From NCBI GenBank assembly GCA_029863275.1, contig JAOTVS010000004.1, positions 1-64,000 on the forward strand: a DNA stretch of 64,000 bases, written 5' to 3'. Positions 10,817 to 21,080 of this stretch are shown here, in pieces (within the stretch, counting starts at the first letter, position 1; every line of letters begins with the position of its first letter). The DNA is from Candidatus Nitrosopumilus sp. GTDB taxonomy: Archaea; Thermoproteota; Nitrososphaeria; Nitrososphaerales; Nitrosopumilaceae. Under the pieces are notes generated by a model. The model searched no databases and was not told the DNA's origin. It saw only the letters and a program-made list of their open reading frames with translations. The position numbers and the translations under genes were made by a program.

Positions 10817-13255
10817 CTAAGTTATTGAACCACCAAATTTAATCCAAACAGAACTTCCTGATTTTACAGTAATATTGTAACTGGTAAAATCAATGTCCAG
10901 AGTAACTCCTGGGGGAATAGTAAGCCTAGAATTATTTTGAATCAGTACATTTTCTGGAGCCGAAGCACTAGAGCCAAGATGACAATCATGTTCTACAATC
11001 CAAATTCCTGGTCCTGTTGGGGCACATGTTTCAATTTGAGTTATTATTTTAAGTAAATCATTTGTTCCATCAAAATAGCTTATTATTGGAAAATTATTCT
11101 TTGTCATGGCAATGGATGTGTAAAATCCCACATTACCCGCACTATCCAAAGTCACTGGCGTATCTTGGGTAGAACACGAAGGACTAGTACAGTGAACAAT
11201 CTTAAGATCACCATTTGTAAAATCATAATAACTAATTATTGGATTGCCGTCATTACCAATTGCAATGGATGTATACTCTCCCACATCACCTGCACTATCC
11301 AAAGTCACTGGCGTATCTTGTGTAGAACACGAAGGACTAGTACAGTGCACAACTTTGAGGTCACCATTTAGAAGATCATAATAACTAATTATTGGATTGC
11401 CGTCTTTACCAATTGTACTGGACAAGTAAAACCCATCATCGCCTGCACTATCCAAAACTACTGGCGTATCTTGAGTAGAACACGAAGGACTAGTACAGTG
11501 AACAATTTTAAGATCACCATTTGTAAAATCATAATAACTAATTATTGGATTGCCGTCACTACTAATTGCAATGGATGTATAAAACCCCACATCCCCTGCA
11601 CTATCCAAAGTCACTGGCGTATCTTGAGTAGAACACGAAGGACTAGTACAGTGCACAATCTTAAGATCACCATTTGTAAAATCATAATAACTAATTATTG
11701 GATTGCCGTCACTACTAATTGCAATGGATGTATACTCTCCCACATCACCTGCACTATCCAAAGTCACTGGTGTATCTTGAGTAGAACACGAAGGACTAGT
11801 ACAGTGCACAAATTTAAGATCAGTATTTGAAAGATCATAATAACTAATTATTGGATTGCCGTCATTGTCAATTGCAATGGATGTATAATTTCCCACATCC
11901 CCTGCACTATCCAAAGTCACTGGCGTATCTTGTGTAGAACACGAAGGACTAGTACAGTGCACAACTTTAAGATTGTCATTTGTAAAATCATAATAACTAA
12001 TTATTGGATTGCCGTCATTACCAATTGCAATGGATGTATAAAACCCCACATCACCTGCACTATCTAAAATTAATCCCTCACCCCACGGATTATCAAATAA
12101 ATTACACGAGGGACTAGTACAGTGCACAATCTTAAGATCACCATTTGAAAGATCATAATAACTAATTATTGGATTGCCGTCACTACCAATTGCAATGGAT
12201 GTATAAAACCCCACATCACCTGCACTATCCAAAGTCACTGGTGTATCTTGAGTAGAACACGAGGGACTAGTACAGTGCACAACTTTAAGATCATCAGTTG
12301 CACTATCAAAATAACTAATTATTGGATTGTCATCATTGCTAATTGCAATTGATGTGTAAAAACCAATATCACCTGCACTATCCAAAGTCACTGGTGTATC
12401 TTGATTAGAACACGAAGGACTAGTACAGTGAACAATCTTAAGATCATCAGTTGCACTATCAATATAACTAATTATTGGATTGCCGTCACTACCAATTGCA
12501 ATGGATGTATAAAACCCCACATCACCTGCACTATCCAAAGTCACTGGTGTATCTTGAGTAGAACACGAAGGACTAGTACAGTGCACAACTTTAAGGTCTA
12601 CATTGTTGTTATCAATATAACTAATTATTGGATTGCCGTCATTACCAATTGCAATGGATGTATACTCTCCCACATCACCTGCACTATCCAAAGTCACTGG
12701 CGTATCTTGTGTAGAACACGAAGGACTAGTACAGTGCACAATCTTAAGATCATCAGTTGCACTATCAAAATAACTAATTATTGGATTGCCGTCACTACCA
12801 ATTGCAATGGATGTATACTCTCCCACATCCCCTGCACTATCCAAAGTCACTGGCGTATCTTGTGTAGAACACGAAGGACTAGTACAGTGCACAATCTTAA
12901 GATCACCATTTGAAAGATCATAATAACTAATTATTGGATTGCCGTCATTACCAATTGCAATGGATGTATACTCTCCCACATTCCCTGCACTATCCAAAAC
13001 TACTGGTGTATCTTGAGTAGAACACGAAGGACTAGTACAGTGCACAACTTTAAGATCCTCATTTATAAAATCATAATAACTAATTATTGGATTGCCGTCT
13101 TTACCAATTGCAATGGATGTATACTCTCCCACAAGTCCTGCACTATCTAAAACCGTAGCCATATCTGCTATTACATAGTTGGTCTCTATGCTAATTGAAA
13201 CCAGAAAAAGAAATAAAATTACAAATAAAGTATTTGAAATTGATTTATGACTCAA
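10817..13255 (-). CDS. Secreted protein of 14 tandem 51-aa repeats
   Basis: Repeat LDSAGDVGEYTSIAIGNDGNPIISYYDxxNGDLKIVHCTSPSCSTQDTPVT; signal peptide; distinct C-terminal segment. Confidence 0.88.
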   Translation of the reverse strand: MSHKSISNTLFVILFLFLVSISIETNYVIADMATVLDSAGLVGEYTSIAIGKDGNPIISYYDFINEDLKVVHCTSPSCSTQDTPVVLDSAGNVGEYTSIAIGNDGNPIISYYDLSNGDLKIVHCTSPSCSTQDTPVTLDSAGDVGEYTSIAIGSDGNPIISYFDSATDDLKIVHCTSPSCSTQDTPVTLDSAGDVGEYTSIAIGNDGNPIISYIDNNNVDLKVVHCTSPSCSTQDTPVTLDSAGDVGFYTSIAIGSDGNPIISYIDSATDDLKIVHCTSPSCSNQDTPVTLDSAGDIGFYTSIAISNDDNPIISYFDSATDDLKVVHCTSPSCSTQDTPVTLDSAGDVGFYTSIAIGSDGNPIISYYDLSNGDLKIVHCTSPSCNLFDNPWGEGLILDSAGDVGFYTSIAIGNDGNPIISYYDFTNDNLKVVHCTSPSCSTQDTPVTLDSAGDVGNYTSIAIDNDGNPIISYYDLSNTDLKFVHCTSPSCSTQDTPVTLDSAGDVGEYTSIAISSDGNPIISYYDFTNGDLKIVHCTSPSCSTQDTPVTLDSAGDVGFYTSIAISSDGNPIISYYDFTNGDLKIVHCTSPSCSTQDTPVVLDSAGDDGFYLSSTIGKDGNPIISYYDLLNGDLKVVHCTSPSCSTQDTPVTLDSAGDVGEYTSIAIGNDGNPIISYYDFTNGDLKIVHCTSPSCSTQDTPVTLDSAGNVGFYTSIAMTKNNFPIISYFDGTNDLLKIITQIETCAPTGPGIWIVEHDCHLGSSASAPENVLIQNNSRLTIPPGVTLDIDFTSYNITVKSGSSVWIKFGGSIT
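11090..13160 (-). repeat. Tandem DNA repeat, 153-bp period, about 14 units, inside the repeat-protein gene
   Basis: E.g. 'actatccaaagtcactggcg' at 11141 and again at 11294 (153 bp apart), near-identical units through the region. Confidence 0.9.
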
Positions 13256-13495
13256 TATTTTATCCCTTCCAAAAAAATAAATTATTTAAGTTCACTATTA
13301 TTTCCCATATTTTTTGTTAATTAAATATGAGATTGTTATCTTAATTACATTCTGCAAAAATATATCTTCGTTTTCCTTGTTTTTAAATTAAAAAAGTGAA
13401 TCAATTGTCATATTTTGTTGAGACCTAATTCTTATCTTAAATATTATAGGTAAGAAGCACCCAAGATTTTTAATTAGCAAAATCGTGACTAGAAT

Positions 13496-13894
13496 GTGTA
13501 TTATTTTACGGCAAAGGATGCAAATATGGTCCTACCTGATGTAATAAAAAAATTTGAATTTGCCTTAGAAAAAAAGAATGAAGTTTCAAAACTTGAACAA
13601 CAATTACAAATGATACTCAGCACAACAAATAATTTTGCAGAATATATTCCGCTAAAACAAAAACTCAATACTGCAATTACCCAATTTTACGAAGCGTCTG
13701 AAAAGTTAGAAAAGACTGGTGTAATGATTAAAAGCATAGATCAAGGACTATTAGATTTTCCCTCCAAAAGATTTGATGAGGATGTCTGGCTTTGCTGGAA
13801 GTATGGTGAAACTGAGATAAAATTTTGGCATGAAAAAGATTCAGGCTATATGAGTCGAAAACCAGTTGATGTTAGTGATGAGTCTCTAGTATAG
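13496..13894 (+). CDS. DUF2203-like protein
   Basis: 132 aa; YYFTAKDANMVLPDV ... GLLDFPSKRFDEDVWLCWKYGETEIKFWHEKDSGY. Confidence 0.75.
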   Translation: MYYFTAKDANMVLPDVIKKFEFALEKKNEVSKLEQQLQMILSTTNNFAEYIPLKQKLNTAITQFYEASEKLEKTGVMIKSIDQGLLDFPSKRFDEDVWLCWKYGETEIKFWHEKDSGYMSRKPVDVSDESLV

Positions 13895-13900
13895 TCTGTT

Positions 13901-14728
13901 TCACTTTTTCTTTTTAACACCAACTGTATCAATTGGCTTTGCTGATTTCCATAGCATTCTGCATAGGCTATCTATATTATTAATCATATCTTTTGCATTA
14001 GTTGATAATGAAAAATCATTCTCAGAATTAGAATTTGTTTGACTAGAATCTGACATTATCATATGTTTATCTTTTTGCACTGTAATTCTTCCATTAGATG
14101 GAAGTTTACAAACTCTGGTTTCAGTTGCACCAAATCTTTTTACAAATGAAAGCATTTCGACATCGTTGACTTCAACTAGAAGCATAACTTTACCTCCATT
14201 TTTTTCACAGGTTTTAATTTTTTCTGGGATCATACTATGATACATCTTTGAGATATCCTCAAGAGTTGTTGCAATGTATAATACATCTGTACAATTTTCA
14301 ATTAATTGTCCGATATCAGAATAAATATTTGTCCTTCCTTGGATAATTTTTAGTGTTGGAATATTCGTAGTCTGATTAGTTGAGATTTCATTATTTATTT
14401 TATCAATAATTGCCTCTCCGGAAAGTTTTATTTTTCTTAATTCTTCCTCTTTCCTTTCTAATGCAGTCTTTAATGCTTTTTGTGGTTCTATTGCGATACA
14501 TAATTTGGGACTAGATAAAGTAGTTGAAATAATATTTCTATCGACTAGTTTATCTACAGTTCTGTACATTCTTGCTCTATCAATATTTAGATCTTTAGCA
14601 AGTGCACTAGCCGTGATTGGTCCAGTTCTTAATAAACTCAGATAGATTTTTGATTCCAAATCATCAAGATCCAGGGTTCCTCTTAATTCTAAGGCAAGTT
14701 TTTCAACTTGTTCTTGTGCTGACATCAA
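13901..14728 (-). CDS. TrmB-family transcriptional regulator (actual ATG probably 14725)
   Basis: LDDLESKIYLSLLRTGPITASALAKDLNIDRARMYRTVDKLVDRNII winged HTH. Confidence 0.85.
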   Translation of the reverse strand: MMSAQEQVEKLALELRGTLDLDDLESKIYLSLLRTGPITASALAKDLNIDRARMYRTVDKLVDRNIISTTLSSPKLCIAIEPQKALKTALERKEEELRKIKLSGEAIIDKINNEISTNQTTNIPTLKIIQGRTNIYSDIGQLIENCTDVLYIATTLEDISKMYHSMIPEKIKTCEKNGGKVMLLVEVNDVEMLSFVKRFGATETRVCKLPSNGRITVQKDKHMIMSDSSQTNSNSENDFSLSTNAKDMINNIDSLCRMLWKSAKPIDTVGVKKKK

Positions 14729-14820
14729 TTTTGACTACCTCTGGAATCTTTGTGTTGCTTTTCTAATTGTGGTATTTGCTCAATTTTGCTTAGATTTGTA
14801 TTGTCATTATTTGCTGTCAT
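14725..14820 (-). CDS. 31-aa ORF upstream of and overlapping the TrmB start
   Basis: Manual translation MTANNDNTNLSKIEQIPQLEKQHKDSRGSQN*, TGATG stop/start overlap with the TrmB ATG. Confidence 0.35.
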   Translation of the reverse strand: MTANNDNTNLSKIEQIPQLEKQHKDSRGSQN

Positions 14821-14950
14821 GGTTTTCATGATATAATGAATTAATTTTAGAACAAAAAGATCTGTGTGTATTATTTTGTTACCTACTGATTATGCCTACA
14901 AAGGGCTCCATTTTTAGGAAATATTCGTGGATTTTGGGTTTATTGGCACC

Positions 14951-15898
14951 CTAGACCACATTAAATGCAATTACTGCAAGGACGATCATTACAACAACGT
15001 GTTTAATTCCCGCAACATATGATCCGGCACCTATCTTTCCTGCCGCTAGACCGCCAAAAACTGCCTCAATAAGGGACATGTTAAACAAGGCAGCCTCCAT
15101 TAAAGCAATATCCATACTTGCCAGGGATCCGAACAATCCGCCTTCAGATGCCCCTCCTCCCGAAATCAGACTTTCTTGAACTTTTTCAATTTCTGTGAAA
15201 AAACTAGTTATCAACAAAACTGCTACTGCCAAAAATACTGCATAAGAAATGTAAATTGTATATGTATATGGGGCTAATTGTGACTTTCTATTTTTTTCAA
15301 TATTCTGCATCTCTGTAACATGTTTTTGAATCATGTCTAAGTTCTCATCGATGTCGCCTCCAATCTTTAAGGCCATCTCTAAAAGCACTGTCACACGTCT
15401 TGAAATCTTGGTGTTAGTTGAATCTGCAAAATGTGCAAATGCCTCATCCATTGGCATTCCCCAACTCATATTTGCTCTAAGATTTCTCAATGGAATAGTT
15501 AATCCTCCAAGATTCCTATTTGCAGTCTGCTCTATTGCTTTGATAAGATTAGCTCCACTTTGAACAGAGCTTAACAATGCTAAAAGAAAAACTGGCATAT
15601 GTTTATCAATACTGTCTCTTCGCTGAACCTCTTTTAATTGAAACAGCGTCATTGGAACAATTCCTGCAATGACTCCAAAAATCAATCCAATTTCTTTGAT
15701 TGATGATGATCCTGAAAAAGATCCTAGCAATTGTGTAGACATAATGACACTTAATGAAGCAACAATGGAGATTATTATCAACCTGACTTTATTGTTTCCT
15801 AAAATTGATTTGCTGGGAGTTAATCCTTTTATGAGTTTTTTTTCTAATCTCTTTGAATTTTTTCTTACAGATTTTTTAGTTCCTTTTTCTAGAGCCAT
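14951..15898 (-). CDS. Type II/IV secretion system platform protein (TadC/T2SF domain)
   Basis: Multi-TM; HMPVFLLALLSSVQSGANLIKAIEQTANR...NLRANMSWGMPMDEAFAHFA T2SF-like pattern. Confidence 0.85.
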   Translation of the reverse strand: MALEKGTKKSVRKNSKRLEKKLIKGLTPSKSILGNNKVRLIIISIVASLSVIMSTQLLGSFSGSSSIKEIGLIFGVIAGIVPMTLFQLKEVQRRDSIDKHMPVFLLALLSSVQSGANLIKAIEQTANRNLGGLTIPLRNLRANMSWGMPMDEAFAHFADSTNTKISRRVTVLLEMALKIGGDIDENLDMIQKHVTEMQNIEKNRKSQLAPYTYTIYISYAVFLAVAVLLITSFFTEIEKVQESLISGGGASEGGLFGSLASMDIALMEAALFNMSLIEAVFGGLAAGKIGAGSYVAGIKHVVVMIVLAVIAFNVV

Positions 15899-15902
15899 AT
15901 TT

Positions 15903-16823
15903 TTACCTCTTTGGTACCATCCCGTCCATCATTACAAGCATCATTACACCACATAGGGGCAAAATGGCAAAAGTTAGAATATTAATCAAAGTTACTAAAT
16001 CCAGTCCCCCTAAACTAGGACTCATAATTCCCATTATTGAGAGCATTATTACTGCAAGTAATGGAAATACAATCAAAAGAATTGTATAAATTTCTGCAAC
16101 TGCTCCAAGTGATTCTGTAGTTCTTGCCATTAGTTGCTTTTTTTCTTCTAATTGGACTTTGGCGGTTGCGTTAAAGTATTCTTTAAGATCCCCTCCGGAT
16201 TGGGCTGTGATTATTGCCCCTTCTAATAATTCTGAATAAGCTCCATGTGGGGTTCTATGAATAAGATCAGTAATTGCTGTAATCAAGTCCATTCCCATAA
16301 TATCCAAATTTCTAACAATGAGCTTGGAATCTTTTACAATCTCTTCTTCTGACTCTTCTCTTGCAATTGCCTTGAATATTCCCTCCAAACTCAATCCACT
16401 TGTAGCCAAGGTAGACATGTATCCAATAAAGTGAGGAATCTCCTCCATGAGCTTTGAAGACCTTGTTTTTACCTTCATTGATGGAATCATTTGCAACACT
16501 ACAAACACCATTCCACCAAAACCAAATGCCGCACCAATGGGTATGAGAATCTCTAGTATTGGTGGTTCAATATCAACTAATAATGCTACAATGATTCCAA
16601 TAACTCCTCCAGCAATGGTTGATACTAGACTAAATAATGCCATACTTGCAACATATACTTCGTAAGGGATTGGCATCATTGACTCTTTGATTGCTTTTTC
16701 TACATGTCTGAATTTTGGATGTAGAAATTTAACGTGCTCATCTAAAAGTTTGTATGCGTATATGTGGGCCGGACCTACCTTTTCACTTTCCAACACTCTT
16801 TTTTTACGTTTTACAGTGCTCAT
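15903..16823 (-). CDS. Type II/IV secretion system platform protein (TadB/C-like, second copy)
   Basis: EEIPHFIGYMSTLATSGLSLEGIFKAIAREE T2SF-like; adjacent to the ATPase. Confidence 0.85.
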   Translation of the reverse strand: MSTVKRKKRVLESEKVGPAHIYAYKLLDEHVKFLHPKFRHVEKAIKESMMPIPYEVYVASMALFSLVSTIAGGVIGIIVALLVDIEPPILEILIPIGAAFGFGGMVFVVLQMIPSMKVKTRSSKLMEEIPHFIGYMSTLATSGLSLEGIFKAIAREESEEEIVKDSKLIVRNLDIMGMDLITAITDLIHRTPHGAYSELLEGAIITAQSGGDLKEYFNATAKVQLEEKKQLMARTTESLGAVAEIYTILLIVFPLLAVIMLSIMGIMSPSLGGLDLVTLINILTFAILPLCGVMMLVMMDGMVPKR

Positions 16824-16824
16824 A

Positions 16825-18456
16825 CTAAATCATCACCCTTTTTCTTTCATAAAATCTCTCAGGATCTTCGTAGTATTCCATTATCATTTCGCTTACTTTT
16901 CTGTGCTCCCGGATGTCATTTTTTACCATCCATTCCAAGGCTACTCTTCTTTTAGTTAATTCATAATCAATTTTTTCTTGAGAATCCCCGTCTCTATCCA
17001 TTATTTTTTCAAACACTACGCTCTTTCCACTAAAGTCATGAGAATCTGTTCTGGGATTCCACTTGAAGACTGTATTTGTTTTTAACTCTCCTGTTTTTTC
17101 ATCAATTCCATCCAGCTCTGCAACTTCGATAATTCTTCTAGCCGATTTGCTACCTACGCGAATTTTTAATTGAAGTGTAATCAGGTCTAAACTATTTGCA
17201 ATCAATGCTTTTGGAACATCCATCGGTGCAGATACTAATCTAGTTAGTGTGGCATCAATCGAATCCGCATGTATTGAGGAAAATCCTCCGTGCCCTGTTG
17301 CCATTGCCTGAAATAGAGTATATGCTTCTTTACCTCTGGTTTCACCTACGATAATAATATCTGGTCGCTGTCTTAGTGCTGCACGGAGCAGGTCAAACTG
17401 ATTAATTTCACCTACCTGTGTATCTGTAAAAGTTTGTCTCGATACTGCAGGAACCCAATTCTCATGTGGTAAGTTTAGTTCTTGGGTATCTTCTATGCTG
17501 ACCACCTTTTGTCCTGGTTTGATAAATGTAGATAATGCATTTAATGCCGTAGTCTTTCCACTGGCAGTTCCTCCAGCAATAAGCATTGTGGATTTTTTTT
17601 CTGCAAGATACCACATAAAGGCTGCAATATCAATTGAACATGTTCCAAATTTTATCAAATCTATTATTGTAATTGGATCTGCTCTGAATCTTCTAATTGT
17701 AAAAGTACTTCCCCGTTTAGTAATCTCATGCCCTAATGTTAAATTTATTCTACTTCCATCTGGAAGTGTTGCATCAACAATTGGATCTGCCATTGAAACG
17801 TGCTTTCCACAAACATATGCGAGTTTTCTTGCAAAATTATTTAATTCAGCATCTTTTTGATATATGATATTTGTTGGAAGTGATTCATATTCTCGGTGCC
17901 ACACATATAGGGGAATATTCGTTCCATCGCAACTAATTTCCTCAATCATATGGTCTCTCATAAGAGGCTCTATTTTTCCAAGGTGGATGTAATCTCGAAT
18001 GGCATAATATTTTATTTTCGCAATATTTTTTTCTGGAATTTTAAGTCTGTATGTCTTGATCAACCTATCAATTTTCTTAGAAAGTCGGTACTCCGCTTCC
18101 TTTTTTGATCTAATTTCCCCCATGGCTACTGACAATTCAGTCATTAGAAGTTTTTTTATAATCCCTAACGCTTGCTCATCTTTCATGGTAAGGGCTGGTT
18201 CAATAATTTGATATCTTATCCCTCCCTTGGCAGTTGGGTCTTTGATTAAACCGGCTCTAACATCAAATCTGTCAAAATCTAATTTTGCAAGTGTCATAAA
18301 TTGAGGAATAGATTGAACGTTTGAGACTACATGCTGTTCAAGAGAATTTGGACTAGAATTATTTTCTGAATTAATTTCTTTTGTAGGGAATTTTACTGCT
18401 GCGCGTCTGATAAGTTTTGGAATATCTATCTTGCTCTTGAGAATATTTAGATTCAT
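16825..18456 (-). CDS. Type IV filament assembly/secretion ATPase (TadA/VirB11-like)
   Basis: Walker A AGGTASGKTTALNAL, IRRFRADPITI, RQRPDIIIVGETRGKEAYTLFQAMATGHGGFSSIHADS. Confidence 0.95.
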   Translation of the reverse strand: MNLNILKSKIDIPKLIRRAAVKFPTKEINSENNSSPNSLEQHVVSNVQSIPQFMTLAKLDFDRFDVRAGLIKDPTAKGGIRYQIIEPALTMKDEQALGIIKKLLMTELSVAMGEIRSKKEAEYRLSKKIDRLIKTYRLKIPEKNIAKIKYYAIRDYIHLGKIEPLMRDHMIEEISCDGTNIPLYVWHREYESLPTNIIYQKDAELNNFARKLAYVCGKHVSMADPIVDATLPDGSRINLTLGHEITKRGSTFTIRRFRADPITIIDLIKFGTCSIDIAAFMWYLAEKKSTMLIAGGTASGKTTALNALSTFIKPGQKVVSIEDTQELNLPHENWVPAVSRQTFTDTQVGEINQFDLLRAALRQRPDIIIVGETRGKEAYTLFQAMATGHGGFSSIHADSIDATLTRLVSAPMDVPKALIANSLDLITLQLKIRVGSKSARRIIEVAELDGIDEKTGELKTNTVFKWNPRTDSHDFSGKSVVFEKIMDRDGDSQEKIDYELTKRRVALEWMVKNDIREHRKVSEMIMEYYEDPERFYERKRVMI

Positions 18457-18591
18457 ATGAATAAACTATATTCGTCATTTGTGTTTTAACGCTTGTTCGT
18501 CCAATTGAACAACCTACATCTTTTACATGCAAATATGAATAAAAATTACTATGATATTTGACCTTGAGAAGAATTTAGGAGGCAATTTTTA

Positions 18592-19854
18592 ATGTTTGGA
18601 AAAATTAGTAAAAAAAACCTCGAAAAATTATCAAACATGACTAATCTTAAACCAAAAAATGATATTTCTTCTATTCTTGAAGAATCTCCTGAGAAAAACA
18701 TTACTTCGATAAAATCATCTCTGATAAATTTTTCCAAAATAAATAACTCAAAATCTAAAACCGTCTCAGAGGCAAATGCTAAATCCCCTAGTATATCAGA
18801 AAAACCTTTACAGCAACTAGAACCTGATTCTAAAACCCTTAATGTCCAGAGTCTCCAATCCAAACCCATTGTTACAGAGTCCAGCAAAATGGGAGATCTC
18901 TCTCAACGTCTTCTTTTAGAGATTGAAAAATTACCTGATAAAACCATAAAACCAATCATTGATTATAATGATAATTGTTTATTTTATCCCATTTTATCAA
19001 CAGTTGGTAAACCCACTGATGAAATTTCATATCTTGATGATCTTGTAACTGATGGAACTTTAGTAAAAGAAACTCTCGAAAAATTAATCATATGTCCTGT
19101 TCATCGTGATGCTTTTTCTTCTAGCGTAAAACTATATTGCCCAAAATGTAATTCACTAAACGTTGAAAAACTAAATCTGTTTGAGCACAAGAGATGTGGA
19201 TTTATTACAGAAAATCTTGCATATGATTTTTCAGATCCAAATAATTCTACATGCCCTTCATGTAAAAGAGCGATTAAAGATTTTAAAAAAGAAATTCGAA
19301 TTCCAGCAATGTGGCACCAATGTCTTGATTGTAAAGATAAATTTGATAACGCAATAATAAAGATGTACTGCAGACAACACGAGCATGATTTTGATATAAA
19401 CTCTGGTCAATTTGTTACTACGTATAGGTACAAAATTAAAGATTATGATGCTCCCTTAAGCGTTGAAGATACAAAAATGCGAGAAGACTTAGCTAAAATC
19501 CTAGATGGGTTTAATTTTTCATCTCAAATCAAGGCTTCAGTTAAAGGCAAAAGTGGAAACCCTCACAAAGTTCCAATATTTGCAAAAAACAACTCAAACG
19601 GGGATACGATTGCAGTTTTTATTAATAATTCTGAAATAGTATCCCAATCCGATATCAATTCAATCTTGGTTCCAATTTTAGATATTAGCCCAAAACATAC
19701 TGTACTACTCTCATTCTCTGAGGTTGACCAAGGCGTAAAACCTGTAGCAAAACAATATGGAATTCAAATTATTGCTAATCCTGATATTTCTAAAATGACT
19801 GACGCAGTTAGCGAATTTATTTCTGCAAATTACTCTATAAATGGTGAAAAATAA
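18592..19854 (+). CDS. Cysteine-rich (zinc-ribbon-like) protein, first gene of the pilin operon
   Basis: 420 aa; multiple CxxC/CxxH motifs (CPVH, CPKC, CPSC, CLDC); stop overlaps the next start. Confidence 0.7.
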   Translation: MFGKISKKNLEKLSNMTNLKPKNDISSILEESPEKNITSIKSSLINFSKINNSKSKTVSEANAKSPSISEKPLQQLEPDSKTLNVQSLQSKPIVTESSKMGDLSQRLLLEIEKLPDKTIKPIIDYNDNCLFYPILSTVGKPTDEISYLDDLVTDGTLVKETLEKLIICPVHRDAFSSSVKLYCPKCNSLNVEKLNLFEHKRCGFITENLAYDFSDPNNSTCPSCKRAIKDFKKEIRIPAMWHQCLDCKDKFDNAIIKMYCRQHEHDFDINSGQFVTTYRYKIKDYDAPLSVEDTKMREDLAKILDGFNFSSQIKASVKGKSGNPHKVPIFAKNNSNGDTIAVFINNSEIVSQSDINSILVPILDISPKHTVLLSFSEVDQGVKPVAKQYGIQIIANPDISKMTDAVSEFISANYSINGEK

Positions 19855-20372
19855 TGCCTCCTAAATCTAAAAAATTCTCGATGAAAAATCGTCGTGGAGT
19901 TAGCAATATTATTGGAAGTCTTATAGTTCTGGCAGTAGTAGCATCTATGGGTTCTGTAATTTTATTTCAAGGATTAAATCAAATTAATGCTTTTAGTTAT
20001 GAATTGACGTATCATGACAAGGAACATGTTAATGAACTCCGAGAAGACATTATTTTTGAACATGTAAGGTTTCCACCAACTGAAAAAAATCTAGAACTTG
20101 ATCTTGCAAATGTCGGAAGTGTTGATACTACAATTTCCACAGTCACTGTTGTAAGAATTGACAATCAGGAACTTATCATAAACAAGGAGGTTAGTAATGA
20201 TACTATTCTAATTGAAGATCACAAGAAAATAATTCTAACAACCGCTACCTTACCAATCGGTCCTGATCCAATATGGAACTCTACTGAATATAAGGATAAA
20301 ATTTACAAGATATCGATTACCACATCCAAAGGAAATTTCTTTTCAACTATCGCCACTCCCTTTAACACTTGA
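19854..20372 (+). CDS. Archaeal type IV prepilin-like protein
   Basis: N-term KNRRGVSNIIGSLIVLAVVASMGSVILFQ class III signal-like. Confidence 0.75.
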   Translation: MPPKSKKFSMKNRRGVSNIIGSLIVLAVVASMGSVILFQGLNQINAFSYELTYHDKEHVNELREDIIFEHVRFPPTEKNLELDLANVGSVDTTISTVTVVRIDNQELIINKEVSNDTILIEDHKKIILTTATLPIGPDPIWNSTEYKDKIYKISITTSKGNFFSTIATPFNT

Positions 20373-20375
20373 GAT

Positions 20376-21080
20376 ATGAAACAAAATAATTTAAAATCAA
20401 ATATTCAAAGACATGTCCCTAAGAGACGAGCAGTAGCTGAGGTTATTTCTTCATTATTGTTAGTAGTAATTACAGTTGTAGGTGCAGTTTTGCTTACAGG
20501 TTTTATGGATGAGTCAATGGTTGAAGGGAGTTTAGCTGTTTCATCTAGTGCAGATTCCACAATCAAAACGATCAAGCTCAAATCATTTGACACGAGAGAC
20601 GGATTAAAGTTGATGGGTTATGATGATTTAGATAATGACACCCCGACTGATTTAAAATTATGTGGTGTTGGTTGTAATTCCACTTCAAACCAGCATCCTA
20701 GGATTGGAGGGACGGAATTTTTAGTTATTCAAATTGAAAATAGAAGTTTGAATCCAATTTACTTGGAAAGTTTGTACTTGGAAAACAATCTATATCTTTG
20801 GGATGTTAATACATCTGGAGTAGTTCTTAATGCAATTCCTGGTACCTCTGCTGGGGGTGTGTATCCAAGAGATGGAATGTTTTCAATCTTATCTGATGAT
20901 ATTTCTGATAAAACTCAAAACACCAATACCCAAATTCAAAATGGCAGGATAGTTAACATACTCATAAAACTTGCCCCAGACCATCCAGATATTGAACTAA
21001 GTAAAACCAATAGAGTTCAATTAAATATTGGTGCAAATACTTTATCCGAGTTTTTGATTGAGACTGGAGGGGCCCAATGA
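20376..21080 (+). CDS. Archaeal type IV prepilin-like protein
   Basis: PKRRAVAEVISSLLLVVITVVGAVLLTGF N-terminus. Confidence 0.78.
   Translation: MKQNNLKSNIQRHVPKRRAVAEVISSLLLVVITVVGAVLLTGFMDESMVEGSLAVSSSADSTIKTIKLKSFDTRDGLKLMGYDDLDNDTPTDLKLCGVGCNSTSNQHPRIGGTEFLVIQIENRSLNPIYLESLYLENNLYLWDVNTSGVVLNAIPGTSAGGVYPRDGMFSILSDDISDKTQNTNTQIQNGRIVNILIKLAPDHPDIELSKTNRVQLNIGANTLSEFLIETGGAQ

Noticed and set aside
11165-12913. Plus-strand ORFs (11165, 11471, 12401) rich in 'RTRRTSTVHNLKITICKIIITNYWIAV' repeats
   Set aside because: Exact antisense shadows of the 153-bp tandem repeat in the minus-strand gene; period divisible by 3 keeps several frames open
10817-13255. Regular repeats considered as a CRISPR array
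   Set aside because: 153-bp period, repeats are coding and contiguous without unique spacers
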